Positions 60,500 to 64,000 of a DNA stretch of 64,000 nt are shown here, in pieces. A program made the position numbers and the translations under genes. The notes under the pieces are model-generated. The model was given only the letters and a program-made list of their open reading frames with translations, did no database searches and was not told where the DNA came from. Numbering within the stretch: the stretch's first letter is position 1; each line of letters starts with the position of its first letter. This DNA is from Acridotheres tristis. Lineage: Eukaryota > Chordata > Aves > Passeriformes > Sturnidae. The DNA lies in NCBI GenBank assembly GCA_037013685.1, contig CM072905.1, positions 4,475,491-4,539,490 on the forward strand, given 5' to 3'.

Positions 60500-61819
60500 C
60501 TGGGAGAGAAGAGAAAACATCAGCTCTTCAGCACAACAAATCCTATTCAAACAATGTTCCTGAGCCTTCAAAGAACCCACTGAAAATCACCCTGCAATTG
60601 TGAGCTTTGGGCTGTAGGTGTTTGTGTTTTCTGCCTTTTGAGCGTTTTAATTAGTGCCCCTGCTAAAAATATCCTGCAGACACCATTTGTTTCTATCATG
60701 GTTTTTGGCTCCTTTTTGGTAAAAAATATCTTCCTGCATATATGTAGCCTAATAAAACAGATCCATGCTAATTATGTCAATGAAAAGCCCCTATAAATCT
60801 CTTTGGGTGGATAGGAGGAAAGAGAAAGGACAAAACCACAAAGAGCTAATGAAACCTTGATGCTTTCACTAACAAACTCAAATTTATCAAAAACCAAAAA
60901 ACATTTTTATGTTATTGGGGTAATAGTTCCAAAATACAGTTGTCAATTGAGGCCTAACATTTTTGTTTAGAAAAAGAAAAGGAAAAAAAAAAGCTTAGTT
61001 TGCAGAATATCAATCAGACTCAATTCAGAAATCAAACACAAAATGTCATGACTTACTGCTGGGATTGATTTAAAAAATCAGTATATTAACTTTCACTACT
61101 TCTATATTTTCTGTACTTAGCATCTAAGATAAGGAGCACTATATCTGTCTTGAAGAAATAACCTTAGCATACAATGAATTTGCAAAAATTATTCCTGAGT
61201 ACATTTATATAAAAATGGTTGAAAAAATGTTAAGGGCAATGATTGCATTTCATCACATAGGATACAGCTAAAAGATTTATGTGTCTAGAAACAATTCAGG
61301 CCTGTTTATTCCTTCATTTGGGCCCAAATTCTGATTTAATTTGGATATAGACTCACTTGTACAACTGTTTAAAGTGACTCAATTTGTGGCTGTGGTGATG
61401 AAATGGATATCAAGATTAAGATTAGTGCTTACCAAAATTAAGGTTAAATTTTCACAATACTTATGTGCAAAATGAAATTTCACTCCTTGATCAAATATTT
61501 AGAACAATCTTGTTCCAAAACAGTAAGTTCTTTTGAAAAATAATAAAATTACAACAGAGAAAAGGCCAATGTCCTCATCCCTCTTCCTGCCTATTCATAT
61601 GTTGTTTTATAGCATCCTGCTTTAAATTCTGAGCATGTTTAATGAGACCCGGGAGTAAATGTGAAGAGAGATAAGCAGAGCAGAATCATTGCATCTCAAA
61701 TGAAGAGTTAGGATGTTGGATGTCTTACTAATTTTATGCAGCCCAAGGAGCCATGTGCCTGTTCCTCTCAGATATTTGTCCTTTATTGTTGTAACACCCA
61801 TTTCCTCTCCCTCTTAGAA

Positions 61820-61853
61820 AGGTCATTTCACCTTTGTGCCTCAGTTTCCCCAT
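61820..61853 (+). mobile_element. MIR-like SINE relic, 3' core
   Basis: 'aggtcatttcacctttgtgc' followed by 'ctcagtttccccat' matches the MIR segment gtcacttaacctctctgtgcctcagtttcc. Confidence 0.5.
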
Positions 61854-62431
61854 CCCAACCTGCTCCTGCTCCAGCATCTCTGGGGAGGGTTCTCAGCTGC
61901 AGATTCCTGCCTGGAATTTTGCTGTTTCCCTGTACTTGATGTTGTTTGGTTTTTGCCTTTTATCCTTTTACATGTTCTCTATATTCTTCACACATATATT
62001 TGGAGCTCTGTAGCCCATTGTATTAGTAGCTAGTTTTCCCAGTACTTTTCCATAGGCTTTCTTTAACAAAACAAATTCCAGAGCTCCAAACCCTGGGGGG
62101 TGCAGGGCCCCAGTGCTGTCTTGGCTCTTCCTGGGAACCAAGGCTAGAACAACTCTTTGAGATCCATTTCATAGACAGAACACAGCCAGTGCCAAGAGGG
62201 GGGCTCCAGAGAACCTGGGGTGGGAGGGAATTACATCACCACTTGTCCTCCTTATTGGTGTTTTTTATCCATTATGTTAAGTTCTTAAAACTATGTGACA
62301 ATTGATAAAAGATTCGTGTTAATCACAAAAGCATTGGGGTTTGCATAAACCAGAATGCTTAGCTCTGAAGTGAAGCATGGACACTAGATAAAGGAAATTA
62401 TATGATTAAATAATTCTGTTTAAAAACACCT

Positions 62432-62487
62432 TGTTATGTTATATTATGTTGTATTATGTTACATTACATTATGTTATATTATGTTAT
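62432..62487. repeat. (TTATG/TTATA)n simple repeat at the LTR 5' end
   Basis: Imperfect ten-base units of 'tgttatatta' type run into the LTR start. Confidence 0.85.
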
Positions 62488-62923
62488 GGTTTTTAAATAA
62501 GTTGTATCGGCTACCAGCTCGCGAAATCGAACTTCCCAAAAGCCCTTCCTGCCTTTGTCTGATCAATACTGCTTATCTCAAGGACCAGACTTCCAGAACT
62601 TCTCTGGTGGTTATCTACAAGGACCAGATGGCTATCTGTGACTGACTGTCACCCAAAGGCTTTGTGAATTTGTGTAAGGATGTTTATTCAACCACCACTG
62701 CTTACCTAGCAAAATTATGACAGAAAAAAACCACCAAAACCCCAAAACTTATTGATTACAATGAGAAACCACAGTATAAGAAGGGACTGCAAACCAAGGT
62801 TCGGTGGAGCGTGGAGTGGGCGGTGACCCCTCCCGTTCCCCAGCGCTGCTTGCTCTTTCTATATCAAATAAACCAATCTAAATTTTTGCTAAATATCGAG
62901 ACTTTTGTCTCTCATTTATAACA
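62432..62923 (+). mobile_element. Solo LTR of an endogenous retrovirus
   Basis: The element starts TGTTAT and ends ATAACA, perfect inverted termini of TG...CA type. It has a TATA-like TATAAG at 62775-62780 and AATAAA at 62867-62872, about 90 bp apart, the usual U3-R spacing. There are no gag, pol or env frames and no second LTR nearby, so recombination has left only an LTR. The 5' edge is uncertain (62432 or 62482) because a TTATG-type simple repeat lies there, and no target duplication is visible. Confidence 0.65.
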
Positions 62924-63081
62924 ACTATAAAAATACAGCCATCCCTGTAGGGCTGGGCTTTTGAGGACGTCTTTCCTCGATTTCCCCTGACTGCCTCCAA
63001 ATACAGACCCTCTTTTCTATCACCTCCTGCCTGGAATGCCCTCGGGTTTCCTTCCAGGCTGGGAGGAGGCAGCATACTCAC

Positions 63082-63276
63082 GGGCGTGCTCGTAGCCGTC
63101 CTTCATGCGCTGGTACAGCCTGGCCCTCCACTCCCAGCCCTTCCGCTGCTTCTCCCTCTCGGCGCTCTCCGTGCCCAGCCCTTCACTCCCTGCTCGTGCA
63201 GACAATTCCATCACTCTCTGCTGGGCCTCCTGCACCAGCGTGCTCAGGTGCACACACCTGCTCTCCACGCTCACAA
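63082..63276 (-). CDS. ANKFN1: ANKFN1 window exon 1: charged linker before the FN3 domain
   Basis: The frame is open across 195 nt and encodes window residues 1-65, from VSVESRCVHLSTLVQEAQQR to LYQRMKDGYEHA. The acceptor is a pyrimidine-rich tract ending CTGGCAG and the donor is GCCC/GTGAGT. Both ends are phase 1, so the first codon is split with an exon outside the window. The segment is rich in Glu, Lys and Arg (EREKQRKGWEWRARL) and probably helical, and should connect the ankyrin repeats to the FN3 domain. The exon is GC-richer than its surroundings. It is placed in ANKFN1 because its phase matches the next exon and it lies directly upstream of the FN3 start on the same strand; the exact acceptor is a prediction. 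Confidence 0.82.
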
Positions 63277-64000
63277 CTGCCAGGAAAAGAGGGAGATGGG
63301 AAGTGCTTGGCAAAATTCCGGCTCAGAACGCGTTAAGGGACAAGTTAGATTGGAAAGGAGCTTCTCTAGAATCCTCTTCAAAAGGTCAGGTTGAGTTACT
63401 GAAGGCATTGTCCACTCTGGTCTTGAAAACTTGCCAGGATGGATGGAGATTGTCCCACTGCTTCACTGCCCTTATAGTGAAAAAAGTGTTTGTTTTATGC
63501 AGCCTGGACCCTTCATTTTAACTTTTGCCTCTGTCTCTCATAACAGTATGACAGCCAGAGTTTAGCAGAGTCTAAGAATAACCCTACTGATGTGAAAAGT
63601 GCCCTGGGATCTTTACAGCCACAGGAGAGCAAAGAATTACTCAACACCTCTGACATGCAAAGGGTTGTTTTTGAAGAATGTTTGTCTCTAAGACTTTGCT
63701 TTCAGAAGCTGGCTTGAAGCCATCCTTCTTAAGTTTGATCATTCTTCATATGGACATCAGGGACATATGGTCAGGCTCCCTGGAACCTGCTGGTATCCTC
63801 AGAACTGTTGTTTACTGGGAGGCCAGAGGTGATAGGGTTTCCTGGATCCATGCCTACAATAAACATGCAACACATCTGATAGTGCAACAGGACTGAGGAA
63901 GGAGATTTTATGTGCCAGAGTTTCAGGTGGTTGAGAATTGGCACTGGTTCAAGTTCTCACTAAGGATCTGGCTCTATCTGTTTAATCAAGGTTCAGATCC
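63277..64000. other. ANKFN1 intron upstream of window exon 1 (partial)
   Basis: The intron continues beyond the window. It carries a CR1 fragment; no ankyrin exon is visible in the last 720 bp. Confidence 0.75.
63345..63560 (-). mobile_element. CR1 LINE fragment, antisense on the plus strand
   Basis: 'ttgccaggatggatggagat', 'cactgcttcactgcccttat', 'agtgaaaaaagtgtttg' and 'cattttaacttttgcctctg' follow the bird CR1 pattern (cagggatggagattccacaacc…cttcaccacccttatagtgaaaaagtttttcctaa…) in reverse-complement orientation. The copy is truncated and diverged. Confidence 0.65.

Larger units (their letters stand above)
60500..63081. other. ANKFN1 intron 1 of the window
   Basis: Contains a MIR-like relic and a solo LTR, listed separately; otherwise AT-rich with nothing recognised. 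Confidence 0.8.
15619..63276 (-). other. ANKFN1: ANKFN1 gene body, 3' part (15 coding exons in window)
   Basis: Fifteen minus-strand exons join with consistent phases into one open frame of about 946 residues ending in TAA. Identification comes from an FN3 domain followed by ANKFN1-typical segments such as NEDQIPIVEIDD, TPEEPTALDILLITIQ and LYLGYLKLCSSVDQIKVLV. The protein is the vertebrate homologue of mouse NMF9 and Drosophila Wide awake, intracellular proteins tied to vestibular, circadian and arousal phenotypes; a molecular activity is not established from sequence. The ankyrin repeats that precede the FN3 domain in the family are not in the window, so the 5' end is missing. Fourteen introns range from 427 bp to about 14 kb. 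No frameshift or premature stop was seen, so the gene looks functional. Confidence 0.93.

Overview
The window is 64 kb of vertebrate nuclear DNA, most likely from a bird. It is AT-rich and mostly non-coding, genes are split by GT-AG introns, interspersed repeats are sparse and mainly CR1-like, and there is one retroviral-type solo LTR. Nothing suggests a bacterial, phage or plasmid origin.

One gene can be read with confidence: the 3' two thirds of ANKFN1 (ankyrin repeat and fibronectin type III domain-containing 1, the vertebrate counterpart of mouse Nmf9 and fly wide awake). It lies on the minus strand. Fifteen coding exons run from 63276 down to the stop codon at 15619. Every junction is GT-AG and every phase matches, giving an uninterrupted reading frame of about 946 residues. 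Residue numbers in this annotation count from the first split codon at 63276. The 5' exons, including the ankyrin repeats, lie beyond 64000. In order the exons encode a charged linker, a complete FN3 domain (residues about 67-167), a basic linker, the conserved WAKE/NMF9 core (about 204-682, including LYLGYLKLCSSVDQIKVLV), and a serine-rich, partly acidic and partly basic C-terminal tail in one large last exon.

Layout: 1-15 kb is intergenic DNA downstream of ANKFN1. It contains a strong CpG island at about 5.1-6.1 kb with a YY1-type motif, a CTCF-type motif and a 41-bp minisatellite of nine units. From 15.6 to 63.3 kb are the ANKFN1 exons and introns; a 14-kb intron inside the FN3 domain holds a large (AT)n/(CTATAT)n array. 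From 60.5 to 64 kb are a solo LTR, a MIR-like relic and a CR1 fragment. Very old, degenerate repeats sharing cores such as 'gatttacactggtg' are scattered through introns and flanks.

No RNA gene, CRISPR array, operon or new enzymatic system was found. The least explained element is the CpG island downstream of ANKFN1, which could be the promoter of an undescribed transcript or an insulator.
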